Shown here piece by piece: positions 1-5,907 of a stretch of DNA of 12,812 bases. Origin of the DNA: JACVRW01 sp034664105 (GTDB lineage: Bacteria > Actinomycetota > Thermoleophilia > Solirubrobacterales > Thermoleophilaceae); contig JAXDIH010000026.1 in NCBI GenBank assembly GCA_034664105.1, positions 1-12,812 of the forward strand. The letters are read 5' to 3'. Numbering within the stretch: position 1 is the first letter of the stretch; each line of letters begins with the position of its first letter. The notes under the pieces are model-generated. The model worked only from the letters and a program-made list of their open reading frames with translations, ran no database searches and had not been told where the DNA came from. Both the position numbers and the translations under genes were made by a program.

Positions 1-137
1 AGGGCCTGCGTGTGGCGGGCGCCTCCGTCGACCTGCGCTTCGAGCGATCGGTGGACGGAGTGGTGCTGGTCGACACTCGGGTGGACGGCGACGTCGAGCT
101 GGTCGTGGAGGGCGCCGGCCAGGCCCAGGTTGCCTGA
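1..137 (+). CDS. C-terminal fragment, probable amylo-alpha-1,6-glucosidase/glycogen-debranching-like protein
   Basis: The reading frame is open from position 3 to a TGA at 135-137, giving the last 44 residues of a protein that begins outside the window. The fragment is rich in alternating beta-type residues and contains LRVAGASVDLRFER followed by DGDVELVVEG. This resembles the C-terminal beta-sandwich end of actinobacterial amylo-alpha-1,6-glucosidase (GDE-like) proteins, where an 'LRVGDASVDLRF' segment is usual; the likeness is from memory. Such enzymes act on branched alpha-glucans in the cytoplasm. No catalytic residue lies in this fragment, so the assignment rests on the tail only. It ends 27 nt before the next gene and may be cotranscribed with it. 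Confidence 0.5.
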   Translation, partial: GLRVAGASVDLRFERSVDGVVLVDTRVDGDVELVVEGAGQAQVA

Positions 138-164
138 CTCGCCGAGCGTCGTAGGCTCTCGCCG

Positions 165-1079
165 ATGGATCTCGACGCCGAGGTCGATCGGCTCTACGGC
201 CTGCCGCTCGACGAGTTCGTGCACGAGCGCGACGAGCTCGCGCGCAACCTGAACCGCGCGGGTGACCGTGAGGCGGGCGGGCGAGTGAAGGCGCTGCGCA
301 AGCCGACCGTGGGCGCTTGGGCGCTCAACCAGGCGGTGCGGCGGCGCCGGGCCGAGACGGAGGCGCTGCTGGCCACAGGGGAAAGGCTCCGGGAAGCGCA
401 CGAGCAGCTGCTGGCGGGCGGGGACCAGGCGACCTTGCGCGAGGCGATGGACCAGGAACGCGCGCTGACGTCGGCGCTGGCCGACTGCGCGGAGGCGCTC
501 GCGAGCGAGACGGGCAAGAGCGGACCGGCCCTGCGGGACCGGGTGCGCTCCACGCTGCACGCGGCGGCGGTCGACGAGGAGGCACGCGAGGAGCTGGCGA
601 GGGGCCGCTTCGTGCGCGAGCGCGAGGCAGTGGGATTGGGGCCGTTCGGGGCGGGCGCGGCGCCGGCGCCGGCGAAGGGCGGCGCGGCCGCGAGGCGGGC
701 GGCGAAGGGCGGCGGCGCGGGCGCGGCGCCGGCGCCGGCGAAGGGCGGCGGCGCGGCCGCGGGGCGGTCGGCGCCGAAGGGGAAGCGCTCGGCCGCGAAG
801 GCGGAGCGCGGCGGTGCGAAGGCGGCCTCCCGCGCCTCCTCCCCGCCCGCGCCCGACCCGCGTTTGGCCGAGGCCGAGCGCGCGCTGGCCGACACGCGCG
901 AGGCCCACGCGCGCGCCGAGGCCGAGCACGCGGCGAGCGCCGCGAGCACCAAGGCGGCGCGGGCGGCGCTCGAGCAGGCAGAGGTGGCCGAGCGCGAGGC
1001 GCGACGCGAGATGCGCGAGCTGGAGCGCGAAGTGGCCAAGCAGGACCGCAAGGCGCAGCGCCTGCGCCCGAAGCGCTAG
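165..1079 (+). CDS. Ala/Lys/Arg-rich helical protein with low-complexity linker and C-terminal coiled coil, function unknown
   Basis: A 304-residue soluble protein with no signal peptide or membrane helix. Residues 1-155 form a predicted helical domain that includes the block LRKPTVGAWALNQAV (about 44-58); I have seen this block in a recurring actinobacterial family with no known function. Residues 160-230 are a low-complexity Ala/Gly/Pro/Lys linker containing AAPAPAKGG twice (165-173 and 187-195), encoded by a 33-bp exact DNA repeat. Residues 233-300 are strongly heptad-like and charged, typical of a coiled coil. The basic PAKGG/KGKRSAAK linker recalls histone H1-like or HU tails, so nucleic-acid contact is possible but is inference only. 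The start at ATG 165 is the first in frame after the upstream stop and leaves a 27-nt gap. It is convergent with the Rieske oxidoreductase gene. Confidence 0.8.
   Translation: MDLDAEVDRLYGLPLDEFVHERDELARNLNRAGDREAGGRVKALRKPTVGAWALNQAVRRRRAETEALLATGERLREAHEQLLAGGDQATLREAMDQERALTSALADCAEALASETGKSGPALRDRVRSTLHAAAVDEEAREELARGRFVREREAVGLGPFGAGAAPAPAKGGAAARRAAKGGGAGAAPAPAKGGGAAAGRSAPKGKRSAAKAERGGAKAASRASSPPAPDPRLAEAERALADTREAHARAEAEHAASAASTKAARAALEQAEVAEREARREMRELEREVAKQDRKAQRLRPKR
651..749 (+). repeat. 33-bp exact direct repeat inside the low-complexity linker
   Basis: Positions 651-683 and 717-749 are identical over 33 bp and start 66 bp apart, an exact multiple of three, so the repeat is in frame and encodes a duplicated AAPAPAKGG segment. 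The sequence is nearly pure G/C and the copies diverge by a 3-bp insertion just downstream. This is what replication slippage would produce in a linker under weak length constraint. Confidence 0.85.
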
Positions 1080-1088
1080 GCGGGCAAG

Positions 1089-1133
1089 GTCCCCTAGCCC
1101 GGGGTCCCCGAGCCCGGGGTCCCCTAGCCCGGC
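1089..1133. repeat. Three tandem 15-bp units in a convergent intergenic gap; possible bidirectional terminator
   Basis: Units at 1089-1103, 1104-1118 and 1119-1133 follow GTCCCCTAGCCCGGG with one or two changes; the middle unit has GAG for TAG. Each unit pairs its C-run with the next G-run, for example CCCCG 1106-1110 with CGGGG 1115-1119, so short GC hairpins can form on either strand. The array lies between the 3' ends of two convergent genes, and the third unit encodes the last codons and the TAG stop (1124-1126) of the minus-strand gene. No T-tract follows, so a classical intrinsic terminator is not shown. Confidence 0.7.
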
Positions 1134-2623
1134 AGCTCCCGCCGCGGCAGCGGTCTCACCGCGGGCCCCATGATCACCTCGCCCTGCGGGCCGAAGCGCG
1201 AGCCGTGACAGGGGCAGTCCCAGGTTCCCTCGCCCGAGTTCCAGTTGACGATGCACCCGAGGTGCGTGCAGCGCGCCGACAAGGCGTGCAGCTCCCCGTC
1301 CTCGTCGCGGTAGACGGCCCGCTGCCCGAACCCGGCGCCCACCACGCGCCCGTCCCCTGGCTCGATCGATTCCACGTCGCCGCGCTTGACCAGCCGGTCG
1401 CCGAAGAACCGCAGCGCCACGTTCGCGTTCTCCTTCAGCAGCGAGACGCCTCCCGCTCGCAGCCGCAGCCGGCGCGTGTCGTAGAGCTCGCGCCACGGGT
1501 GCTCGCGCCCGTCGACCCACGCCGCCAGCAGCTCGGCGGCGGCGAGCCCCATCGCCAGCCCCCACTTGCGGAAGCCGGTGGCGACGTAGACGTTCTTCGA
1601 GACCGGGTCGACCGGGCCGATGTACGGAACGCCGTCCGCGGGCATCTGATCCTGGGTCGCCCAACGCATCACCGGCTCCACGCCGAACCGCTCCCGCGCC
1701 CAGTGTTCGAGCCGCTCGTAGCGCTCGCCGACGTCGCTCTGGCCCGTCTTGTGGCTCTCGCCGCCGACCAGCAGCCAGGTGCGGTCCCCGAGCACGTGGC
1801 TGCGAATCGAGTGCGCCGGCGACTCGGTGCTCAGGTACATGCCACCGCCGGCCGCCTCGCCCTCGTATGGCGCCGCAACCACGTACGAGCGCTCCGGGTG
1901 GCAGCGCGCGAAGTAGAGCCCACGGTCGAGGAACGGCAGGTGCGTGGCCACGACCACGCTGCCGGCGGTGACCGTACGCCCGCAGTCGGTTCGGACTCGG
2001 CACGGCGACCCGGAATCCACCGACACGGCGAACGTACCCTCGTAGAGGCGCCCGACCTCGGCGACCGTCCGCGCCAGGCCGTCGAGGAACTTGACCGGGT
2101 GGAACTCCGCCTGGTCGGCGAAGCGCACGGCGGCGGCGATCGGGAACGGCAGATCGGTTGCTTCGACCAGGGTGGCTGGCAGCCCGGCCCGCCGGGCCGC
2201 GGCCACCTCAGCCTCGATCCGGTCGCGCTCGTCCGCGGATTCCGTGTACGTGAGATTCGGCTTGCGGCGCAGGTCGCAGTCGATGCCCAGCTCGGCTGCC
2301 AGCGCGAAGGCACGCTCGATCCCGCGCTGGTTGGCCTCGCCGTACACGCGCGCGGCGTCCGCACCCAGCGTGCGCTCCAGTCTCGCGTAGGTCAGGCCGT
2401 GGAGCGAGCTCAGCTTGGCCGTGGTGTAGCCGGTGGCCCCCGCCCCCACGAAGCGGCCCTCGAGCACCACCACGCTCGCGCCGCCGCGAGCGAGCTCTAG
2501 CGCGGCGCTCAGCCCCGTGATGCCCGCGCCCACGACGCACACGTCGGCGTGGATGTCCTCGCCCAGCGGGGGGCACGGCGCGCGCTCGACCGTGTCGAGC
2601 CAGAGCGAGGCAAGGGAAGCCAT
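1124..2623 (-). CDS. FAD-dependent oxidoreductase (DAO family) with C-terminal Rieske [2Fe-2S] domain
   Basis: A 499-residue cytoplasmic fusion. The N-terminal part is a DAO-type flavoprotein with the dinucleotide-binding motif VVGAGITGLSAALE at about residues 30-43. The C-terminal part is a Rieske domain with CTH (C452, H454) and CPCH (C470, H473) as cluster ligands; C457 and C472 are placed to form the usual Rieske disulphide. This order matches the Bacillus YhfW-type family, which oxidises an amine or amino-acid-like substrate, but the substrate cannot be read from sequence. The chosen start is ATG 2623. The frame stays open upstream, but that stretch overlaps the divergent lipoprotein gene and precedes the normal MASLASLWLDT-type N terminus. 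An AGGAGGG lies about 15 nt upstream, rather far for a ribosome site. It is divergent from 2682 and convergent with 165-1079. Confidence 0.88.
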   Translation of the reverse strand: MASLASLWLDTVERAPCPPLGEDIHADVCVVGAGITGLSAALELARGGASVVVLEGRFVGAGATGYTTAKLSSLHGLTYARLERTLGADAARVYGEANQRGIERAFALAAELGIDCDLRRKPNLTYTESADERDRIEAEVAAARRAGLPATLVEATDLPFPIAAAVRFADQAEFHPVKFLDGLARTVAEVGRLYEGTFAVSVDSGSPCRVRTDCGRTVTAGSVVVATHLPFLDRGLYFARCHPERSYVVAAPYEGEAAGGGMYLSTESPAHSIRSHVLGDRTWLLVGGESHKTGQSDVGERYERLEHWARERFGVEPVMRWATQDQMPADGVPYIGPVDPVSKNVYVATGFRKWGLAMGLAAAELLAAWVDGREHPWRELYDTRRLRLRAGGVSLLKENANVALRFFGDRLVKRGDVESIEPGDGRVVGAGFGQRAVYRDEDGELHALSARCTHLGCIVNWNSGEGTWDCPCHGSRFGPQGEVIMGPAVRPLPRRELPG

Positions 2624-2681
2624 CCCCCGCAAGTCTCCCTCCTGGGGATTGCCCAAACCAACAAGAGGGGATAAGCGGGCT

Positions 2682-3089
2682 GTGTCCGCTCCGGTTCCCG
2701 TCTTGGCGCTGGTGCTGCTCGCCGCCGCCCTGTGCGCCGGCTGCGGCGCGGCCGACCGCGCGCCGGACGCCGCGGCGGTGGTGCACCGCTTCGAGGAGGC
2801 GCTGAACAGCCGGGACGGCAAAGCAGCCTGCGCCCTCCTCAACCAGCAGACCGCCGCCAAGCTGGCGCAGCAGGACGGGCGTCCCTGCGAGCAGGCGATC
2901 CTCGCCGCGCGGCTGCCGGCCGGCCGAGCGGTCAAGCACACCAGCGTCTACGTCACGTCCGCGTCGGTCTCGCTCGCCGACGGCGGCGCGCTCTTCCTCG
3001 ACGAGGCACCCCGCGGCTGGGAGATCTCGGCCGCCGGCTGCCGGCCGACCGGGCCCGACCAGCCCTTCGACTGCGACCTAGAGGACTGA
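2682..3089 (+). CDS. Putative lipoprotein or secreted small protein, function unknown
   Basis: A 135-residue protein. GTG 2682 is chosen because it opens directly into a hydrophobic leader (VPVLALVLLAAAL) ending in CAGC, with Cys21 as a probable lipidated residue; the -3 position is Cys rather than Leu, so the lipobox is imperfect. A GAGGGG run at 2665-2670 is a plausible ribosome site. The mature part has HRFEEALNSRDGKAACALL (residues 35-53), the pattern of actinobacterial secreted proteins related to DUF4878/NTF2-like folds. It has four further cysteines (50, 69, 120, 131) that could form two disulphides outside the membrane. It heads a tight cluster: the next start codon is 2 nt after its stop. 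Only 58 bp separate it from the divergent oxidoreductase, so both promoters must share that space. Confidence 0.7.
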   Translation: MSAPVPVLALVLLAAALCAGCGAADRAPDAAAVVHRFEEALNSRDGKAACALLNQQTAAKLAQQDGRPCEQAILAARLPAGRAVKHTSVYVTSASVSLADGGALFLDEAPRGWEISAAGCRPTGPDQPFDCDLED

Positions 3090-3090
3090 C

Positions 3091-3174
3091 ATGCGCGCGA
3101 TGTTCGTGCTTTACCTGGTGTTGATCGTCGCCGGATTGATCCTGTACTCCGCGATCGGGCTGATGCACCAGTAG
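3091..3174 (+). CDS. 27-residue single-helix membrane peptide
   Basis: ATG 3091 to TAG 3172-3174 encodes MRAMFVLYLVLIVAGLILYS followed by AIGLMHQ. It is a single hydrophobic helix of about 20 residues with a short basic N terminus (Arg2), so the C terminus probably faces outward. A GAGGA at 3081-3085 sits 5 nt before the ATG, a good ribosome site, and the gene fits exactly between two other genes with gaps of 1 and 2 nt. That spacing and composition support a real gene despite its size. It may be a partner or assembly peptide for the following membrane protein (inference). KdpF-type peptides are of similar size, but no kdp genes are present here. Confidence 0.65.
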   Translation: MRAMFVLYLVLIVAGLILYSAIGLMHQ

Positions 3175-3176
3175 GC

Positions 3177-3851
3177 ATGCGCGCGTTCCTGAAGAACAAC
3201 AGCCTGTCGCTGTTCTTCCTGGCGCTGTTCCTCGCGGCGCTGATGGGGCAGGCCTTTGCCGGTCACGCCGCCGTGAACGAGGACGCGCTGCGCCACGGCG
3301 ACCCGACCATGTCGATGGGCCGCTACGTCCTGTCGTCGGAGTTCGGCGGCGCGGTGCTCGAGAACTGGCAGTCCGAGTACCTGCAGTTCACGCTGTTCAT
3401 CCTGACCACGGTATGGCTGCTCCAGCGCGGCTCGCCGGAGTCCAAGCCGCTGCACAAGGCCGGCAGGGAGTCGGACAAGGACCAGAAGGTCGGAGAGCAC
3501 GCGCGCGCGGACTCGCCGCGCTGGGCCAAGGTGGCCGGCGTGCGCCGCGCCCTCTACCAGAACTCACTGCTGATCGTGATGGCCGGGATCTGGGTGGGCA
3601 GCTGGTTCGGACAGTCGGTGACCGGGCTCAGCCAGTACAACACCGAGCGCCTCGACCACCATCAGCTGCCGGTCTCATGGCTCGACTACCTCGGCCGAGC
3701 CGACTTCTGGGAACGGACGCTCGAGAACTGGCAATCGGAGTTCCTCGCGGTGGGCTCGATGGCGATCCTGGCGGTCTACCTGCGCCAGCGCGGATCGCCC
3801 GAGTCGAAGCCGGTCGGGTCGCCCCACGAGGCCACGGGTGTGGAGGGTTGA
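3177..3851 (+). CDS. DUF6766-type integral membrane protein with internal two-fold duplication
   Basis: A 224-residue protein with hydrophobic stretches near residues 9-28, 68-83, 130-148 and 188-203. Its two halves are repeats at a constant offset of 121 residues with no gap: L5/L126, NS 8-9/129-130, GQ 24-25/145-146, G29/G150, LENWQSE 61-67/182-188 and RGSPESKP 84-91/205-212. A charged linker (about 92-125) joins them. I recognise the LENWQSE and QRGSPESKP pattern from the DUF6766 family; no function is known to me. Fusion of two two-helix units gives an even number of helices, so both halves would have the same orientation. The start ATG 3177 is 2 nt after the preceding stop, with an AGTAGG just before it, so it is likely translated with the 27-aa peptide. 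Confidence 0.8.
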   Translation: MRAFLKNNSLSLFFLALFLAALMGQAFAGHAAVNEDALRHGDPTMSMGRYVLSSEFGGAVLENWQSEYLQFTLFILTTVWLLQRGSPESKPLHKAGRESDKDQKVGEHARADSPRWAKVAGVRRALYQNSLLIVMAGIWVGSWFGQSVTGLSQYNTERLDHHQLPVSWLDYLGRADFWERTLENWQSEFLAVGSMAILAVYLRQRGSPESKPVGSPHEATGVEG

Positions 3852-3870
3852 ACCCGGGTAACCGCGCGGC

Positions 3871-3897
3871 ATGCCTTCTCTCGACGTGAGCGCCTGA
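3871..3897 (+). other. 8-codon leader ORF overlapping the F420 oxidoreductase start
   Basis: ATG 3871 begins MPSLDVSA and ends at TGA 3895-3897, whose last base is the A of the next gene's ATG (TGATG junction). This geometry would allow terminating ribosomes to restart on the enzyme gene. No good ribosome site lies directly before ATG 3871; a GGAGGG at 3842-3847 is too far. It may be chance. Confidence 0.25.
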
Positions 3898-4883
3898 TGC
3901 GCTACTGGGTGCAGCTGGCCACCGAGCAGTTCGCTCCCAGCGAGCTGGTCGACCAGGGCATCGAGGCGGAGCGCGCCGGCTTCGACGACCTCAACGTCAG
4001 CGACCACTTCCAGCCCTGGTGGGAGCCGGGCCAGTCCGGGCAGGCCTGGGTGCTGCTCGGGGCCATCGGCCGCGCGACCGAGCGGATCGGCGTCGGCACG
4101 GGGGTCACGGCGCCGGTGCACCGCTACCACCCCGCGGTGGTCGCCCAGTTCGGAGCCACCCTCCAGGAGCTGTTCCCTGGGCGCGGCTACCTGGGCATCG
4201 GCTCGGGCGAGTCGCTCAACGAGTCGCCGGCCGGCATGGACTGGCCGGACACCGGCGAGCAGGTGCGCCGCATGGAGGAGGCGCTCGAGATCATCGACCG
4301 CCTGCTCGACGGCGAGCGGCTCGACTACGACGGGCGCTTCTTCCGCACCAAGGCCGCCTACCTGCACACGCGCGGGCCCGAGCGCCCGCCGGTCTACGTC
4401 TCCGCGTTCGGCCCGGACGCCGCTCGAGTGGCGGCCCGCTACGGAGACGGCCTGTGGACGCTGGCAGACCCCGAGTCGGCGCCCGAGCTGATCGAGACCT
4501 ACAAGAGCGCGCGGGAGGAGCAGGGCAAGGAGCCCGGCGAGATCATCTTGCAGACCGGCTTCTCGTGGGCGCCCGACGACGACTCGGCGCTCGAGGGCGC
4601 ACGGGTTTGGAAAGCCACCCAGCGGGAGGAGTACTTCACCGACGACTGGCACGACCCCAAGGCGATGTACGAGCGGGCCGAGCGCGAGGTCTCCGACGAG
4701 GAGTTCAAGCAGTCGTACATCATCGGCTCGGACCCCGAGCTGCATGTCGGGCGCATCCGCGAGGTGGAGCAGCTCGGCGCGACGGTGGTCTGCCTCCAGA
4801 ACGCGTCGGGGGCCGACCCGCTCGGAGCCCTGCGCACGTACGGCGAGCACGTGCTGCCGGCATTGAAGGGCGCGCGCGTGTAG
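3897..4883 (+). CDS. F420-dependent LLM-class oxidoreductase (F420-dependent glucose-6-phosphate dehydrogenase-like family)
   Basis: A 328-residue TIM-barrel enzyme of the luciferase-like superfamily, cytoplasmic, moving hydride between a substrate and coenzyme F420. The diagnostic block is NVSDHFQPWW (33-42). By analogy with mycobacterial Fgd, E10, H37, W41 and E105 (in GIGSGESLNE, 101-109) correspond to its active-site Glu, His, Trp and Glu. GTGVTAPVHRYHPAVVAQ (67-84) and the C-terminal GSDPELHVGRI are also family-typical. The match is to the wider G6PDH-like F420 family (TIGR03557 type as I recall it), so glucose-6-phosphate as substrate is not established. The start at ATG 3897 gives the usual N terminus MRYWVQLATEQFAP. 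It lies 45 nt after the DUF6766-type gene and may share its transcript. Confidence 0.9.
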   Translation: MRYWVQLATEQFAPSELVDQGIEAERAGFDDLNVSDHFQPWWEPGQSGQAWVLLGAIGRATERIGVGTGVTAPVHRYHPAVVAQFGATLQELFPGRGYLGIGSGESLNESPAGMDWPDTGEQVRRMEEALEIIDRLLDGERLDYDGRFFRTKAAYLHTRGPERPPVYVSAFGPDAARVAARYGDGLWTLADPESAPELIETYKSAREEQGKEPGEIILQTGFSWAPDDDSALEGARVWKATQREEYFTDDWHDPKAMYERAEREVSDEEFKQSYIIGSDPELHVGRIREVEQLGATVVCLQNASGADPLGALRTYGEHVLPALKGARV

Positions 4884-4910
4884 CCCTTGCGTCCTCTGCC
4901 ATATGTCCTA

Positions 4911-4967
4911 CCTGGACAGGGCAGTCGGGTTTAGGAATGCCTGTCAAAGGAGACAACCCTGTCTAGG
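4911..4967. promoter_or_regulatory. Long-armed inverted repeat in the leader of the SigB/F-type sigma gene
   Basis: CCTGGACAGGG (4911-4921) is the reverse complement of CCCTGTCTAGG (4957-4967) with one mismatch that becomes G-U in RNA. The 35-nt loop carries a smaller TGTC/GACA hairpin (4942-4945 with 4952-4955). There is no T-tract, so it is not an obvious terminator for the F420 enzyme gene. It could be an RNA structure or a two-site operator. Confidence 0.5.
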
Positions 4968-4980
4968 CACTGCTAAGAGG

Positions 4981-5056
4981 GGCTAACGCCACCCGAGGCG
5001 GTGCCACAGCAAAGTTGGGGGACGAGGAACGGTCGCCTTGGTCGGATCGGCCGTTC
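4981..5056 (+). promoter_or_regulatory. Structured 5' leader candidate before the sigma gene
   Basis: Two further helices can form. CTAAC (4983-4987) pairs with GTTGG (5014-5018, one G-U), enclosing CGCC/GGCG (4987-4990 with 4997-5000) as an alternative inner stem. GAACGGTCG (5027-5035) pairs with CGGCCGTTC (5048-5056) over 9 bp with one G-U and a 12-nt loop. GGGGGACGAGG lies between them. I could not match the segment to a riboswitch class I know. No convincing sigma promoter motif was found in 4884-5103. Confidence 0.35.
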
Positions 5057-5103
5057 TACGGACCTCGCGTCAGGTAAGCAGGCAAATACCGACGGAGGTC
5101 ACC

Positions 5104-5907
5104 ATGTCCGCAATCGCGCTCGCATCGCCGAGCCTTCGCTTTGCCAACCGCAAGCCCGTTGATCGCGCCGAGGCGCAGGAGACGGAACGGCAGCTGCTGA
5201 TCCGCTACCACAGCGAAGGCGACCTTGCCGCGCGCGAGGAGCTGGCCGAGCGGTTCCTACCGCTCGCCCGGGACCTGGCGCTGCGCTACACCTACACGGA
5301 TGAGCCGTTCGACGACCTGCTTCAGGTCGCCAGCCTCGGCTTGATCAAGGCCATCGACCGCTTCGAGCCGGGCCGCGGCACGAAGTTCACGAGCTACGCC
5401 GCCCCCACGATCCTGGGCGAGCTCAAGCGCCACTTCCGCGACAAGGGCTGGGCGCTGCACGTGCCGCGCGACCTGCAGGAGCGCACGCTCGCGGTCAGCA
5501 AGACGACCGAGGCGCTCTCGAAAGAGCTGGGTCGCTCACCCAAGGTCCGCGAGGTCGCGGCCGAGCTGGGCTGCAGCGTCGAGGCCGTCCTGGAGGCCCA
5601 GGAGGCCGCGGCCAGCTACGAGGCCGCGTCGCTGGACGCCCCGACGTCCCGCGACGACGACGAGGCCGCGTCGCTGGTGGAGCTGATGGGCGACGAGGAC
5701 ACCTCGTACGACCTGGTCGAGAGCCGCGACGCGATCGCCAGCACCTGGAAGGCGCTGCCCGATGTGGAGCGCCAGGTCCTGGAGCTCCGCTTCATGCACG
5801 ACCTCACGCAACGCGAGATCGGCGAGCGGATCGGCTATTCGCAGATGCACGTCTCGCGGTTGCTGCGGCGGGCGCTCGACCGCCTGGAGATAGCAGCCGC
5901 CGCCTGA
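5104..5907 (+). CDS. RNA polymerase sigma factor of the SigB/SigF/SigG subfamily
   Basis: A 267-residue sigma-70 family protein of group 3. Region 2 spans about residues 45-115, with DLLQVASLGLIKAIDRFEPG (71-90) and KFTSYAAPTILGELKRHFRD (94-113). Region 3 is about 117-200 with VPRDLQE (120-126). Region 4 is about 218-262, with the helix-turn-helix LTQREIGERIGYSQMHVSRL (234-253). The length and missing region 1 fit SigB/F/G, which in actinobacteria direct general-stress or developmental genes. ATG 5104 is chosen because GGAGGT (5094-5099) lies 4 nt before it; the in-frame TTG at 5038 has no such support. No anti-sigma factor (RsbW type) or anti-anti-sigma gene lies nearby, so control may be through its leader or by distant genes. 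Its 3' end overlaps the DUF72 gene on the other strand. Confidence 0.92.
   Translation: MSAIALASPSLRFANRKPVDRAEAQETERQLLIRYHSEGDLAAREELAERFLPLARDLALRYTYTDEPFDDLLQVASLGLIKAIDRFEPGRGTKFTSYAAPTILGELKRHFRDKGWALHVPRDLQERTLAVSKTTEALSKELGRSPKVREVAAELGCSVEAVLEAQEAAASYEAASLDAPTSRDDDEAASLVELMGDEDTSYDLVESRDAIASTWKALPDVERQVLELRFMHDLTQREIGERIGYSQMHVSRLLRRALDRLEIAAAA

Noticed and set aside
317..2500. Very long plus-strand open frame of 727 codons
   Set aside because: It runs out of frame through the unknown helical protein and antisense to the Rieske oxidoreductase; composition is Arg/Gly/Ala-rich shadow translation of GC-rich DNA with no motif.
3675..4850. Minus-strand open frame of 391 codons
   Set aside because: Antisense shadow of the F420 oxidoreductase, which has clear catalytic motifs.
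4942..4948. Minus-strand TTTGACA resembling a perfect -35
   Set aside because: No -10-like hexamer lies at the proper distance on the minus strand and no minus-strand gene follows.
4911..4973. Pseudoknot between the 4911-4967 hairpin loop and GCAGT/ACTGC (4921-4925 with 4969-4973)
   Set aside because: The connecting loops would be 0-1 nt and could not span an 11-bp stem, so it can only be an alternative pairing.
4981..5100. Possible c-di-AMP (ydaO) or c-di-GMP (GEMM) riboswitch
   Set aside because: GCTAAC, GCAAAG and GGGGGAC words and a following hairpin look suggestive, but the conserved cores I remember for these classes, such as GGGGUGAAUCC for ydaO or the full ACGCAAAGCC context for GEMM, are absent. 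Kept only as an unassigned structured leader.
5038..5103. N-terminal extension of the SigB/F-type factor from TTG 5038
   Set aside because: The segment forms the 9-bp hairpin of the leader and ATG 5104 has a near-perfect ribosome site.
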